From the NCBI GenBank assembly GCA_003248935.1, contig QFQF01000001.1, positions 372,001-436,000 on the forward strand: a stretch of 64,000 nucleotides of DNA, given 5' to 3'. The position numbers were made by a program, and so were the translations under genes. Position 1 is the stretch's first letter. Each line of letters opens with the position of its first letter. The notes beneath the pieces are model-generated. The model did not search any database. It had not been told where the DNA came from and was given only the letters and a program-made list of their open reading frames with translations. The DNA is from Sphingobium sp. (GTDB taxonomy: Bacteria > Pseudomonadota > Alphaproteobacteria > Sphingomonadales > Sphingomonadaceae). This document shows positions 17,828 through 25,048 of the stretch, piece after piece.

Positions 17828-18229
17828 ATGTCAGAATCTTCCCGCCCGATCCGTATTCCGGGACCGGATCATCCGATAACGATCGCGGCCAATCCGGCGA
17901 CGGTGGTGGTTCGCGCCGGCGATATCGAGATCGCCCGGACACGCGATGCACTGACCCTGCGGGAAGCGAACTATCCCGCCGTCCAGTACATTCCCCGGTC
18001 GGATGTTCGCATGGACCTGCTGTCCGCGTCGGCCCACGCAAGCTACTGCCCGTACAAGGGAGAAGCGGGCTATTTCGATATGCCGATGCTGGGCGCGAGC
18101 GGCATCAACGCCGTCTGGACCTACCCCGCCCCATTCGATGCCGTAGCGGCAATCGCCGGGCATGTGGCCTTCTACCCGGACCGCGTCTCGATCACCGAGC
18201 CTGACGCACAGCAGGACGCTGGCAATTAA
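17828..18229 (+). CDS. DUF427 family protein
   Basis: A 133-residue protein with the DUF427 signature: ITIAANPATVVVRAGDIEIARTRDALTLRE at the N terminus (shown in parts), then YPAVQYIPRSDV, SYCPYKGEAGYFD near residue 73, and a C-terminal WTYPAPFDAVAAIAGHVAFYPD. These features are characteristic of this small beta-rich family, whose biochemical function is unknown. No signal peptide is seen. Its 3' end overlaps the stop of a tiny convergent ORF by 4 bases. Confidence 0.85.
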   Translation: MSESSRPIRIPGPDHPITIAANPATVVVRAGDIEIARTRDALTLREANYPAVQYIPRSDVRMDLLSASAHASYCPYKGEAGYFDMPMLGASGINAVWTYPAPFDAVAAIAGHVAFYPDRVSITEPDAQQDAGN

Positions 18230-18318
18230 CGCCGTCCGCACCCCTTCATGCTGACGACAAAGGCAATCATCACAGCCGCGGGAATAACAGCGGCGTAGAC
18301 CGGTATCATATGTACCAT
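18226..18318 (-). CDS. Possible 30-residue single-pass membrane peptide
   Basis: A short ORF preceded by a strong GGGGGAGAAGG site just upstream of its ATG. The predicted peptide has a hydrophobic helix (IPVYAAVIPAAVMIAFVV) and a short basic tail ending KGCGRR, as in many small inner-membrane proteins. A second ATG (HMIP) lies three codons downstream. The frame also extends upstream to 18420, but that part has no recognisable character. The evidence is the ribosome site and membrane helix only, so it may be a chance ORF. Confidence 0.4.
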   Translation of the reverse strand: MVHMIPVYAAVIPAAVMIAFVVSMKGCGRR

Positions 18319-18434
18319 CACCTTCTCCCCCAAGGCGACTCCAAGGGCAGAAGGCTGCGCGTAAAACGCAGCATTGTCGATAGCTGATTGAAGTTCCCTT
18401 CCCTCAACGGCCTTCGGCAAGGCGTTGGGGAAAG

Positions 18435-18511
18435 TGGCGCGCCCGGAACGATTCGAACGTCCGACCCTCAGATTCGTAGTCTGATGCTCTATCCAGCTGA
18501 GCTACGGGCGC
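18435..18511 (-). tRNA. tRNA-Arg (anticodon ACG)
   Basis: A 77-base cloverleaf read on the minus strand. The acceptor stem is GCGCCCG/CGGGCGC with discriminator G and an encoded CCA. The D-stem GCTC/GAGC, the anticodon stem TCAGA/TCTGA with loop CTACGAA, and the T-loop TTCGAAT are all present. The anticodon ACG would be read as ICG after deamination and decodes CGN arginine codons. Confidence 0.95.
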
Positions 18512-18697
18512 GCAAGGGAAGTGCGCAGATAGAAGCGGTCGGGGATTCTGGCAACCCCTTTTGTGCAGCTTTTTTCTTCCCTCCCTGCACGCATGACGGA
18601 CGTGCCTCGAAAAGCCTTATGGGCCGCCATTTCGCGCGCCTCCCCCTTTCCCGCGCAACCATCCGCCCCGCCACCGGTTGTGACCGGCAGGAGGAGG

Positions 18698-19270
18698 ATG
18701 GCTGTCATGATCATCACCACGAATCTCTGGGCGATGCTCGGCATCACGCTGGTCGTCGGGATTGCCTTCGGCCTGTTCATCAGCAACGCGGGCAAGCACA
18801 AGCGCCGCTGGCGGGCCGAGCGCCGCGCACGGGAGGCGGCGGAGCAGGAACGCGACACGCTCACCCGCGAGCGGGACAAGGCCATTGCCGATCGCGACAC
18901 CCGAATAGCAGCGCTGGAGGGCGTCGCGCCGGAACGCCCTGCCCCGTCCGCCGCCACGCGCCGCCCCATCATGCCGCTGACCGGCGCACCGCCGCTGGCC
19001 GACGCGCGGCCTGAGGATGGGCGCGACCGGCTGTCGGCGATCATCGGCGTCGATCCGCAGGACGAGATCCGGCTGAACGAGGCGGGCTATTACCGTTATG
19101 ACCAGATCGCGCGCCTCGATCGCCGGGACGAGCGCGCGCTGGAGGATAGGCTGGGCTACCCCGCCGGGACCATTGCCAACGGCAAATGGCGGGATCAGGC
19201 CAGGATGCTGGCGAAGGGCGACACGGACGGCCATCTGGCCGCCTACGGCGTATCGCACAGGGTCGTGTAA
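18698..19270 (+). CDS. Membrane-anchored protein with coiled coil and helix-hairpin-helix-like tail
   Basis: A 190-residue protein starting at MAVMIITTNLW after AGGAGGAGG; a second ATG at 18707 is equally plausible. There is one membrane helix at about residues 8-28, a highly charged heptad-like stretch (RAREAAEQERDTLTRERDKAIADRDTR, shown in part) likely to be coiled coil, a Pro-rich linker, then a C-terminal module (LSAIIGVDPQDEIRLNEAGY...YDQIARLDRRD). That module resembles helix-hairpin-helix/H3TH-like domains found at the ends of many alphaproteobacterial membrane proteins. Function is unknown; the domain suggests DNA or protein binding at the membrane. Confidence 0.65.
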   Translation: MAVMIITTNLWAMLGITLVVGIAFGLFISNAGKHKRRWRAERRAREAAEQERDTLTRERDKAIADRDTRIAALEGVAPERPAPSAATRRPIMPLTGAPPLADARPEDGRDRLSAIIGVDPQDEIRLNEAGYYRYDQIARLDRRDERALEDRLGYPAGTIANGKWRDQARMLAKGDTDGHLAAYGVSHRVV

Positions 19271-19359
19271 GCCCCTCCCGACGTCCGGCCCCGCCCCACC
19301 CCCGTTCGTTTCGAGCACAGTCGAGAAGCGCGTCGGGAAGGGAATCGCCGGAAACGACA

Positions 19360-19393
19360 AAGGGGCGGAAGCGTTGCCCGCTCCCGCCCCTCT
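19360..19393 (-). terminator. Hairpin terminator between convergent genes
   Basis: AGGGGCGGAAGCG pairs with CGCTCCCGCCCCT (one mismatch) around a short loop. The hairpin lies between the stops of the membrane protein gene (+) and ppdK (-). On the minus strand it is followed by TTT only, so it is a GC-strong, U-poor terminator that could serve both directions. Confidence 0.5.
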
Positions 19394-19414
19394 TCATTCA
19401 CACCTTGAAAGGGG

Positions 19415-22099
19415 TCAGCCGCGCGCCTTGAGCGCCGCCTGCGCCGCCGCGAGGCGGGCGATGGGCACGCGATAGGGCGAGGCGGACACGTAATCGAGGC
19501 CGGTCTGTTCGCAGAACGCGATGGAGGCCGGGTCGCCGCCATGTTCACCGCAAATGCCCAGCTTGATGCCGGACCGCGTCGCCCGGCCACGCTCGGCGGC
19601 GATCTCGATCAGCTGGCCCACACCCTCGACGTCGATGCTGACGAACGGGTCGCGCGGAAAGATGCCCTTGTCGACATATTGCGTCAGGAACCGCCCGGCG
19701 TCGTCGCGGCTGATGCCGATCGTGGTCTGCGTCAGGTCGTTGGTGCCGAAGGAGAAGAACTCGCCCACCTCGGCGATCTCCCCGGCCTTCAGCGCCGCGC
19801 GCGGCAATTCGATCATCGTGCCGACCAGATAGTCGACCGACTTGCCCTGCTCGGCGAACACCTCCTTGGCGACGCTGTCGACGATCGCCTTCATCAACTC
19901 CAGCTCGCGCTTGGTGGCGACGAGCGGGATCATGACCTCCGGGATCGGCGCCTGTCCGGTGCGGTCCGCGACGATCAGCGCCGCCTCGAAGATCGCACGC
20001 GCCTGCATCTCGTAGATTTCGGGATAGGTAACGCCCAGACGGCAACCGCGATGGCCCAGCATCGGGTTGAACTCGTGCAGCTCGGCCGCGCGGCGCTTCA
20101 GCGCCTCGATGCCGACCCCGGCGGCCTTCGCCACCTCCTCGAACTCCGCCTCGGCGTGCGGCAGGAACTCGTGCAGCGGCGGGTCGAGCAGGCGGATGGT
20201 GACCGGCAGGCCAGCCATCACCATGAAGATCTGCGCGAAATCGTCCCGCTGTTCGGGCAGCAGCTTGTCGAGCGCGACGCGGCGGCCCTTCTCGCTGTCG
20301 GCCAGGATCATCTCGCGCACGGCGGTGATGCGGGCCGCGTCGAAGAACATGTGCTCGGTCCGGCACAGGCCCACGCCCTCGGCGCCGAATTCGCGGGCGA
20401 CCTTGCAGTCGGCGGGGGTTTCGGCATTCGCGCGCACCTTCAGGCGGCGGACCTTGTCGGCCCAGCCCATCAGGACACCGAAATCGCCGGCCAGTTCCGG
20501 CTGCACCGTCGGCACCTCGCCAGCCATCACCTCACCGGTCGACCCGTCGATGGTGACGATGTCGCCCTCGCCCAGCTCACGGCCCGCGATGCGCAGCACC
20601 TTCGCCTTCGCGTCGATCGACAAGCTGCCCGCGCCGGAGACGCAGGGGCGGCCCATGCCCCGGGCCACGACCGCCGCATGGCTGGTCATGCCGCCGCGCG
20701 CGGTCAGGATGCCCTTCGCCGCGTGCATGCCGTGAATGTCCTCGGGGCTCGTCTCCACGCGCACCAGGATGACCGCGTCGCCCAGCTCGGCCCGGCGCTC
20801 GGCGGTGTCGGCGTCGAACACCACAACGCCGCTGGCCGCGCCCGGGGACGCGGGCAGGCCCTTCGTCAGCACGTCGCGCGGCGCCTTCGGGTCGAGCGTC
20901 GGGTGCAGCAACTGGTCGAGCGCGGCGGGATCGACGCGGGCGACGGCCTCCTCCTCGCTGATCAGGCCTTCACCGGCCATCTCGACCGCGATCTTCAGCG
21001 CAGCCTTCGCGGTGCGCTTGCCCGAGCGGGTCTGGAGCATCCAGAGCTTGCCCTGCTGCACCGTGAACTCGATGTCCTGCATGTCGCGATAATGGGTTTC
21101 GAGGATCTGGAAGACCTTCGCCAGTTCGGCATAGGTCTCCGGCATCGCCTCTTCCATCGACGCGGGCTTGGCGCCCGCCTTCTCCCGCGCAGCCTTGGTC
21201 AGGTACTGCGGCGTGCGGATGCCCGCCACCACGTCTTCGCCCTGCGCGTTGATCAGGAACTCGCCGTAATAGACGTTCTCGCCGGTCGCCGGGTCACGGG
21301 TAAAGGCGACGCCGGTGGCCGACGTGTCGCCCATGTTGCCGAACACCATCGCCTGCACGTTGACGGCCGTGCCCCAGTCGCCGGGAATGTCGTTCAGGCG
21401 GCGATACACCTTCGCGCGGTCGGCCTGCCACGAACCGAAGACGGCGCGGATCGCGCCCCACAGCTGGTCGTGCACGTCCTGCGGGAACGGCTTCTTCCAC
21501 TGCTTCTCGACGATCGTCTTGTATTCCTTGACCAGCGCCTTCCAGTCGGCGGCGCTCATCTCGGTGTCGAGCGTATAGCCCTGGTCTTCCTTCGCGATCT
21601 CCAGCGCTTCCTCGAACGCGCCGTGGTCGAGTTCCAGCACCACGTCGGAATACATCTGGATGAACCGGCGATAGCTGTCCCAGGCGAAGCGCTCGTCGCC
21701 CGAAGCGGTCGCAAGGCCCAGCACGGTCTCGTCGTTCAGGCCCAGGTTCAGGACCGTGTCCATCATGCCCGGCATGGAGATGCGCGCGCCCGAACGGACG
21801 GACACCAGCAGCGGGTCGGCCTTGTCGCCGAAGGACTTGCCGGTCACGCCCTCGATATGGGCGATGCCGTTCGCGACTTCCGTCTTCAGGCTCTCGGGAA
21901 ACACGCCGCCGTCTTCATAATAGCGGGTGCACATCTCGGTCGTGATGGTAAAGCCCGGAGGCACCGGCAGGCCGATGGATGCCATGCCGTCGAGGTTGGC
22001 GCCCTTGCCACCCAGCAGGTTCTTGTCGCCATTGCCGCCGTCATTCGCGCCACCGCCGAAACGATAGACATAACGGCCTTCGGTCTTCGTTGGATTCAT
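19415..22099 (-). CDS. ppdK: Pyruvate, phosphate dikinase
   Basis: An 894-residue enzyme that interconverts pyruvate + ATP + Pi and PEP + AMP + PPi. The start is chosen at MNPTKTEGRYVYRFGGG; in-frame starts nine codons upstream lack a good ribosome site. The nucleotide-binding domain includes GGKGANLDGMASIGLPVP. The phospho-histidine domain has GGMTSHAAVVARGMG, and the PEP-binding barrel ends with CGEHGGDP. The family length is intact. It is a single gene bounded by a hairpin terminator. It probably supplies PEP for gluconeogenesis, or a PPi-linked glycolytic bypass. Confidence 0.95.
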   Translation of the reverse strand: MNPTKTEGRYVYRFGGGANDGGNGDKNLLGGKGANLDGMASIGLPVPPGFTITTEMCTRYYEDGGVFPESLKTEVANGIAHIEGVTGKSFGDKADPLLVSVRSGARISMPGMMDTVLNLGLNDETVLGLATASGDERFAWDSYRRFIQMYSDVVLELDHGAFEEALEIAKEDQGYTLDTEMSAADWKALVKEYKTIVEKQWKKPFPQDVHDQLWGAIRAVFGSWQADRAKVYRRLNDIPGDWGTAVNVQAMVFGNMGDTSATGVAFTRDPATGENVYYGEFLINAQGEDVVAGIRTPQYLTKAAREKAGAKPASMEEAMPETYAELAKVFQILETHYRDMQDIEFTVQQGKLWMLQTRSGKRTAKAALKIAVEMAGEGLISEEEAVARVDPAALDQLLHPTLDPKAPRDVLTKGLPASPGAASGVVVFDADTAERRAELGDAVILVRVETSPEDIHGMHAAKGILTARGGMTSHAAVVARGMGRPCVSGAGSLSIDAKAKVLRIAGRELGEGDIVTIDGSTGEVMAGEVPTVQPELAGDFGVLMGWADKVRRLKVRANAETPADCKVAREFGAEGVGLCRTEHMFFDAARITAVREMILADSEKGRRVALDKLLPEQRDDFAQIFMVMAGLPVTIRLLDPPLHEFLPHAEAEFEEVAKAAGVGIEALKRRAAELHEFNPMLGHRGCRLGVTYPEIYEMQARAIFEAALIVADRTGQAPIPEVMIPLVATKRELELMKAIVDSVAKEVFAEQGKSVDYLVGTMIELPRAALKAGEIAEVGEFFSFGTNDLTQTTIGISRDDAGRFLTQYVDKGIFPRDPFVSIDVEGVGQLIEIAAERGRATRSGIKLGICGEHGGDPASIAFCEQTGLDYVSASPYRVPIARLAAAQAALKARG

Positions 22100-22352
22100 G
22101 GTCTGCACTTCCATCACATCCACCATTTGAGGGCCCTTCGTGGGAAACGAAAAGAAAGGCCAATGTTGTGCATTGCAGCACGGGTCTGATCAAGCGCTAC
22201 GCGACGGTCCGGTTTTCCTGCCGGTTTTCTGTCCCGTTGCGGAGCAGCATTCTTAACGCCGTTGACTTCCGGATACCCCCCTCTGCCCGGCGTTTGACGA
22301 TATGGTATTGCGCGACCCACCCGCCCCGGACATGAGAATCGAGGCTGGCATC

Positions 22353-24587
22353 CTATCCTTCTATCTTCGAAAAATCGGCGACGCCATGGACCGCGTCACG
22401 CATCCGCGCCAGCAGGTCGAGCCGGGCGTGCCGCTTCGCCTTGTCGGCGTCGTTGACCGTGACGCCCTCAAAAAAGGCGTCGATCGGCGCGCGCAGGCTG
22501 GCGAGCGCCGCCATAGCTCCCTCGAAATCCTCGCTCACCACCGCCTGCGCCGCACGTGGCTGCGCCGCGTCGAGCGCCGCGATCAGCGCCGCTTCGGCGG
22601 GCTCGGGCAGGTAAGACAGGTCGGCATGGCCCAGCTTCGCCACCGTGTCGGCGACGTCGGGCTGCCCCACCATGACGAACGGGTCTTCCTCCCCGGTCTG
22701 CGGAATGCCCTGATCGGCCTCGTCCGCCATCACCGTCTCGGGCCCGCCCCAGTTCTCCTTCTTCAGGATATTGGCGGCACGCTTGTACCCGGCGAGCAGG
22801 TTCTTCCCGTCCTCGGTGGCGACAAAGGCCTCCAAAGCCCTCATACGCTGTCCGAGACGCCAGAGGTCACCATCCTTATATGCTGCCACGGCTGCAATCA
22901 GGTCCGGTCGCCCACCAGCAGTCCTGTTCTGCGCCATCCAGCGCTCGACGATGAAATCAATCACGTCGTCGGAAACGAATTTCCGAAGATCAAGACGAAT
23001 GCCGCGCATGATCATAAACAAGGTCTGGATCGCGGCCCGCCGTAACGCAAACGGGTCCTTGGAGCCTGTGGGACGTTCATCGATACGAAAAAACTGGCTT
23101 AGATTATCCAGGCGATCCGCCAAGGCGACTATGACAGAAACAGGCTGCTCCGGAGTGTCATAATGATCGCGGATGGCGTCGGCGACGGCGTCGGGCAGGC
23201 CCTCCGCCCGCGCATAATAGCCGCCCATCACGCCCTGAAGCTCCGGAAACTCGCCCACCATCTCGGTGACCAGATCGGCCTTGGCCAGACGCGCGGCCTG
23301 TTCGGCAAGGTCAGCCAATTCCTCCCCGGCACGGGGAGGGGGACCGCCAGCCGCAGGCTGGTGGTGGAGGGGGCTCGCCTCAATCGTTGCATCAGGAGAA
23401 GTCGCGCCCAGAGGCGCCCCCCCTCCACCACCGGCTTCGCCGGCGGTCCCCTTCCCCGTGCCGGGGAGGATGACCCCCTCTTCCACCAGCCATCGCGCCA
23501 GCTTCGCGACGCGCTCCACCTTGTCGGCGACCGTGCCCAGCTTCTCGTGGAATGTGATGCGCGACAACTTCTGCGCATGGATGGCGAGCGGCGTCTTCCT
23601 GTCCTGCTCCCAGAAGAAGCGCGCGTCGGACAGGCGGGCGGCCAGCACCTTGCGGTTGCCCGCGATGATCGCGGCGCCGCCGTCCTTCGCCTCGATATTG
23701 GCGACGCAGATGAAGGCCGGGGTCAGTTTCCCCGCGCCATCCCTCAGCACGAAATATTTCTGGTTGATCCGCAGGGTCAGCTGGATGACCTCCGGCGGCA
23801 CCTCCAGGAACGCGGGATCGAAGTCGCCGATCAGCGGCACCGGCCATTCGGTCAGGCCCGCATTCTCCGCGACGAGGCCCTTGTCCTCGACCAGCGCATA
23901 GCCCATCGACGCGGCGGCCTCGCCTGCCTTCTGCGCGATGATCGCCTGCCGCTCCTCATGGGAGACGATGACGTGCGCCGCGCGCAGCTTCGCGGCATAA
24001 TCGCCCGCGCCGCCGATGGTGATGTCGCCATGATGGTGGAAACGGTGGCCGACCGTGGCGCAGCCCGAACGGATGCCGTCGATCTCGATGTCGACCAGCG
24101 CGTCGCCCAATATGGCGACGATGCCCTGCAACGGCCGCACCCAGCGCAGGCTCTCGGTCGTGGCGGAGGCGGCGCCCCAGCGCATCGACTTGGGCCAGGG
24201 GAAGGCGCGCACGACGGCGGGCACCGCCTGCGCCAGCACCTGCGCGGTGGCGCGGCCGGGCTTCTCGACCACGGCGAACCAGACGCCGTCGCGATCCTCC
24301 AGCTGATCCTGCGTCAGGCCGGTCTTGCGCAGGAAGCCGTCGAGCGCCTGCGCGGGCGCGGACGTGCGCGGCCCCTTGAACTCCTCGCTGACCGCCGCCG
24401 TCTCCAGCGGCAGGTCGCGGGCGATCAGGGCCAGGCGCCGCGGCGTGACGAAGCTCTCGATTGCCCCGGCCTTAAGCCCCGCCTTGCCAAGCTCCTCGGC
24501 AAACAGCCGCGCAAGATCTTCGGACGCCTTCACCTGCATCCGCGCCGGAATTTCCTCACAGCGCAATTCGAGGAGGAAGTCAGTCAT
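22353..24587 (-). CDS. glyS: Glycyl-tRNA synthetase beta subunit, with in-frame repeat insertion
   Basis: A 744-residue beta subunit that binds tRNA and works with GlyQ as an alpha2beta2 enzyme. The start is MTDFLLELRCEEIPARMQ. The body is a good match (KLGTVADKVERVAKLA, KADLVTEMVGEFPELQG, ALADRLDNL). Between the first two segments, at about residues 373-423, lies a Gly/Pro-rich stretch foreign to the family (GGGGGAPLGAT, then PAAGGPPPRAGEE). It is encoded by two inverted repeat units at 23321-23469. The start overlaps the stop of the DUF559 gene (TGATG), and the ribosome-binding site GGGGAGG is the terminal part of the adjacent repeat unit. Confidence 0.95.
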   Translation of the reverse strand: MTDFLLELRCEEIPARMQVKASEDLARLFAEELGKAGLKAGAIESFVTPRRLALIARDLPLETAAVSEEFKGPRTSAPAQALDGFLRKTGLTQDQLEDRDGVWFAVVEKPGRATAQVLAQAVPAVVRAFPWPKSMRWGAASATTESLRWVRPLQGIVAILGDALVDIEIDGIRSGCATVGHRFHHHGDITIGGAGDYAAKLRAAHVIVSHEERQAIIAQKAGEAAASMGYALVEDKGLVAENAGLTEWPVPLIGDFDPAFLEVPPEVIQLTLRINQKYFVLRDGAGKLTPAFICVANIEAKDGGAAIIAGNRKVLAARLSDARFFWEQDRKTPLAIHAQKLSRITFHEKLGTVADKVERVAKLARWLVEEGVILPGTGKGTAGEAGGGGGAPLGATSPDATIEASPLHHQPAAGGPPPRAGEELADLAEQAARLAKADLVTEMVGEFPELQGVMGGYYARAEGLPDAVADAIRDHYDTPEQPVSVIVALADRLDNLSQFFRIDERPTGSKDPFALRRAAIQTLFMIMRGIRLDLRKFVSDDVIDFIVERWMAQNRTAGGRPDLIAAVAAYKDGDLWRLGQRMRALEAFVATEDGKNLLAGYKRAANILKKENWGGPETVMADEADQGIPQTGEEDPFVMVGQPDVADTVAKLGHADLSYLPEPAEAALIAALDAAQPRAAQAVVSEDFEGAMAALASLRAPIDAFFEGVTVNDADKAKRHARLDLLARMRDAVHGVADFSKIEG
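23321..23374 (+). repeat. REP-like double-hairpin unit 1, inside glyS
   Basis: A 54-base unit. It opens with CCTCCCCG-GCA-CGGGGAGG (8-bp hairpin), then GGG, then hairpin II with arms ACCGCCAGCC and GGCTGGTGGT around GCA, and ends GGAGGGGGC. It lies in frame in glyS. It pairs over its full length with unit 2 as an inverted repeat. Confidence 0.9.
23416..23469 (-). repeat. REP-like double-hairpin unit 2, inside glyS (inverted)
   Basis: A 54-base unit, read on the minus strand. It opens with the same CCTCCCCG-GCA-CGGGGA segment, then hairpin II with arms ACCGCCGGC and GCCGGTGGT around GAA, and ends GGAGGGGGGC. The hairpin II arms differ from unit 1 but still pair with each other. Confidence 0.9.
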
Positions 24588-25048
24588 CAATTATCCTCCC
24601 CGGCACGGGGAGGGGGACCAGCCGGAGGCTGGTGGAGGGGGCTCGCCCCAAGCGCTCCAATCGCCTCGGCGACCTTTCCCGCATCCTTCAGGATTTCAGA
24701 GGCAGCCAAACGCAGCACCTTATACCCATTCTCTTCCATGAACCCATCCCGGCGAAGATCGCGCTGTGGATTGCCACCCATGTCATGCGCCGCGCCATCA
24801 ATTTCGATCACCAGCCTCAAGCTGCTGCAGTAAAAGTCCGCGATATAGGGACCGACAGGGTGTTGCCGCCGAAACTTAAGGCCCGTCGCCTGCCCTCTGA
24901 GACATTGCCACAACAGAACCTCGGGCAGCGACATGTCCCGGCGCAACTTTCGTGCGGCGTATGTCTCGGGGCGACGCGCGTGCGGCACACCCCCTCCACC
25001 ACGCGGCTTCGCCGCGCGGTCCCCCTCCCCTTGCAGGGGAGGATTCAC
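24587..25048 (-). CDS. DUF559 (Vsr-like) endonuclease domain protein inserted between glyQ and glyS
   Basis: A 153-residue protein with a very-short-patch-repair-like nuclease core at about residues 21-135: ARKLRRDMSLPEVLLWQCLR, FRRQHPVGPYIADFYC, and LVIEIDGAAHD, where the Asp and the E-x-D are the likely metal ligands. The first 20 and last 18 residues are translated from flanking repeat units (PLQGEGDRAAKPRGGGG; SPLHQPPAGPPPRAGED). I place the start at the GTG overlapping the glyQ stop (GTGA); a GTG at 25075 is an alternative. Its stop overlaps the glyS start (TGATG). DUF559 proteins are presumed nucleases of unknown role. Confidence 0.8.
   Translation of the reverse strand: MNPPLQGEGDRAAKPRGGGGVPHARRPETYAARKLRRDMSLPEVLLWQCLRGQATGLKFRRQHPVGPYIADFYCSSLRLVIEIDGAAHDMGGNPQRDLRRDGFMEENGYKVLRLAASEILKDAGKVAEAIGALGASPLHQPPAGPPPRAGEDN
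24595..24642 (+). repeat. REP-like unit 3, between DUF559 gene and glyS
   Basis: A 48-base unit. Hairpin I is identical to the glyS units. Hairpin II is shortened to arms ACCAGCC and GGCTGGT around GGA, and the unit ends GGAGGGGGC. It encodes the last residues of the DUF559 protein. On the transcript its outer arm GGGGAGG is the glyS ribosome-binding site, 7 bases before the ATG. Confidence 0.9.
24990..25042 (-). repeat. REP-like unit 4, at the glyQ stop codon (inverted)
   Basis: A 53-base unit, read on the minus strand. It opens CCTCCCC-TGCAA-GGGGAGG, then hairpin II with arms ACCGCGCGGC and GCCGCGTGGT around GAA, and ends GGAGGGGG. It begins 2 bases after the glyQ stop and encodes residues 3-20 of the DUF559 protein. 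Confidence 0.9.

Larger units (their letters stand above)
23321..23469. mobile_element. Putative non-autonomous repeat element inserted in glyS
   Basis: Two inverted copies of the REP-like unit are separated by a 41-base spacer, total 149 bases, and read through in frame by glyS. The architecture is the same as the DUF559 cassette at 24595-25042 but without the nuclease core. No clear target-site duplication was found. The insertion status rests on the foreign character of the residues compared with the GlyS family. Confidence 0.55.
24595..25042. mobile_element. Putative repeat-bounded DUF559 nuclease cassette
   Basis: Inverted units 3 and 4 flank a 347-base core that encodes the nuclease domain. 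The cassette sits exactly between the glyQ stop (2 bases away) and the glyS start (7 bases away), where an uninterrupted glyQS operon would have only a short spacer. Its boundaries match those of the small element inside glyS. Mobility is inferred from this architecture, not shown. Confidence 0.5.

Noticed and set aside
19541..22189. An 882-residue plus-strand frame opposite ppdK
   Set aside because: It is antisense to a full-length PPDK with all catalytic motifs; the composition is that of a shadow frame.
23321..23469. A pseudogene or frameshift in glyS
   Set aside because: The frame stays open through the repeat pair and the flanking GlyS segments are intact, so it is an in-frame insertion rather than a break.
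23321..25042. A CRISPR array
   Set aside because: Units are inverted rather than direct, spacers are of unequal length and coding, and no cas genes are present.
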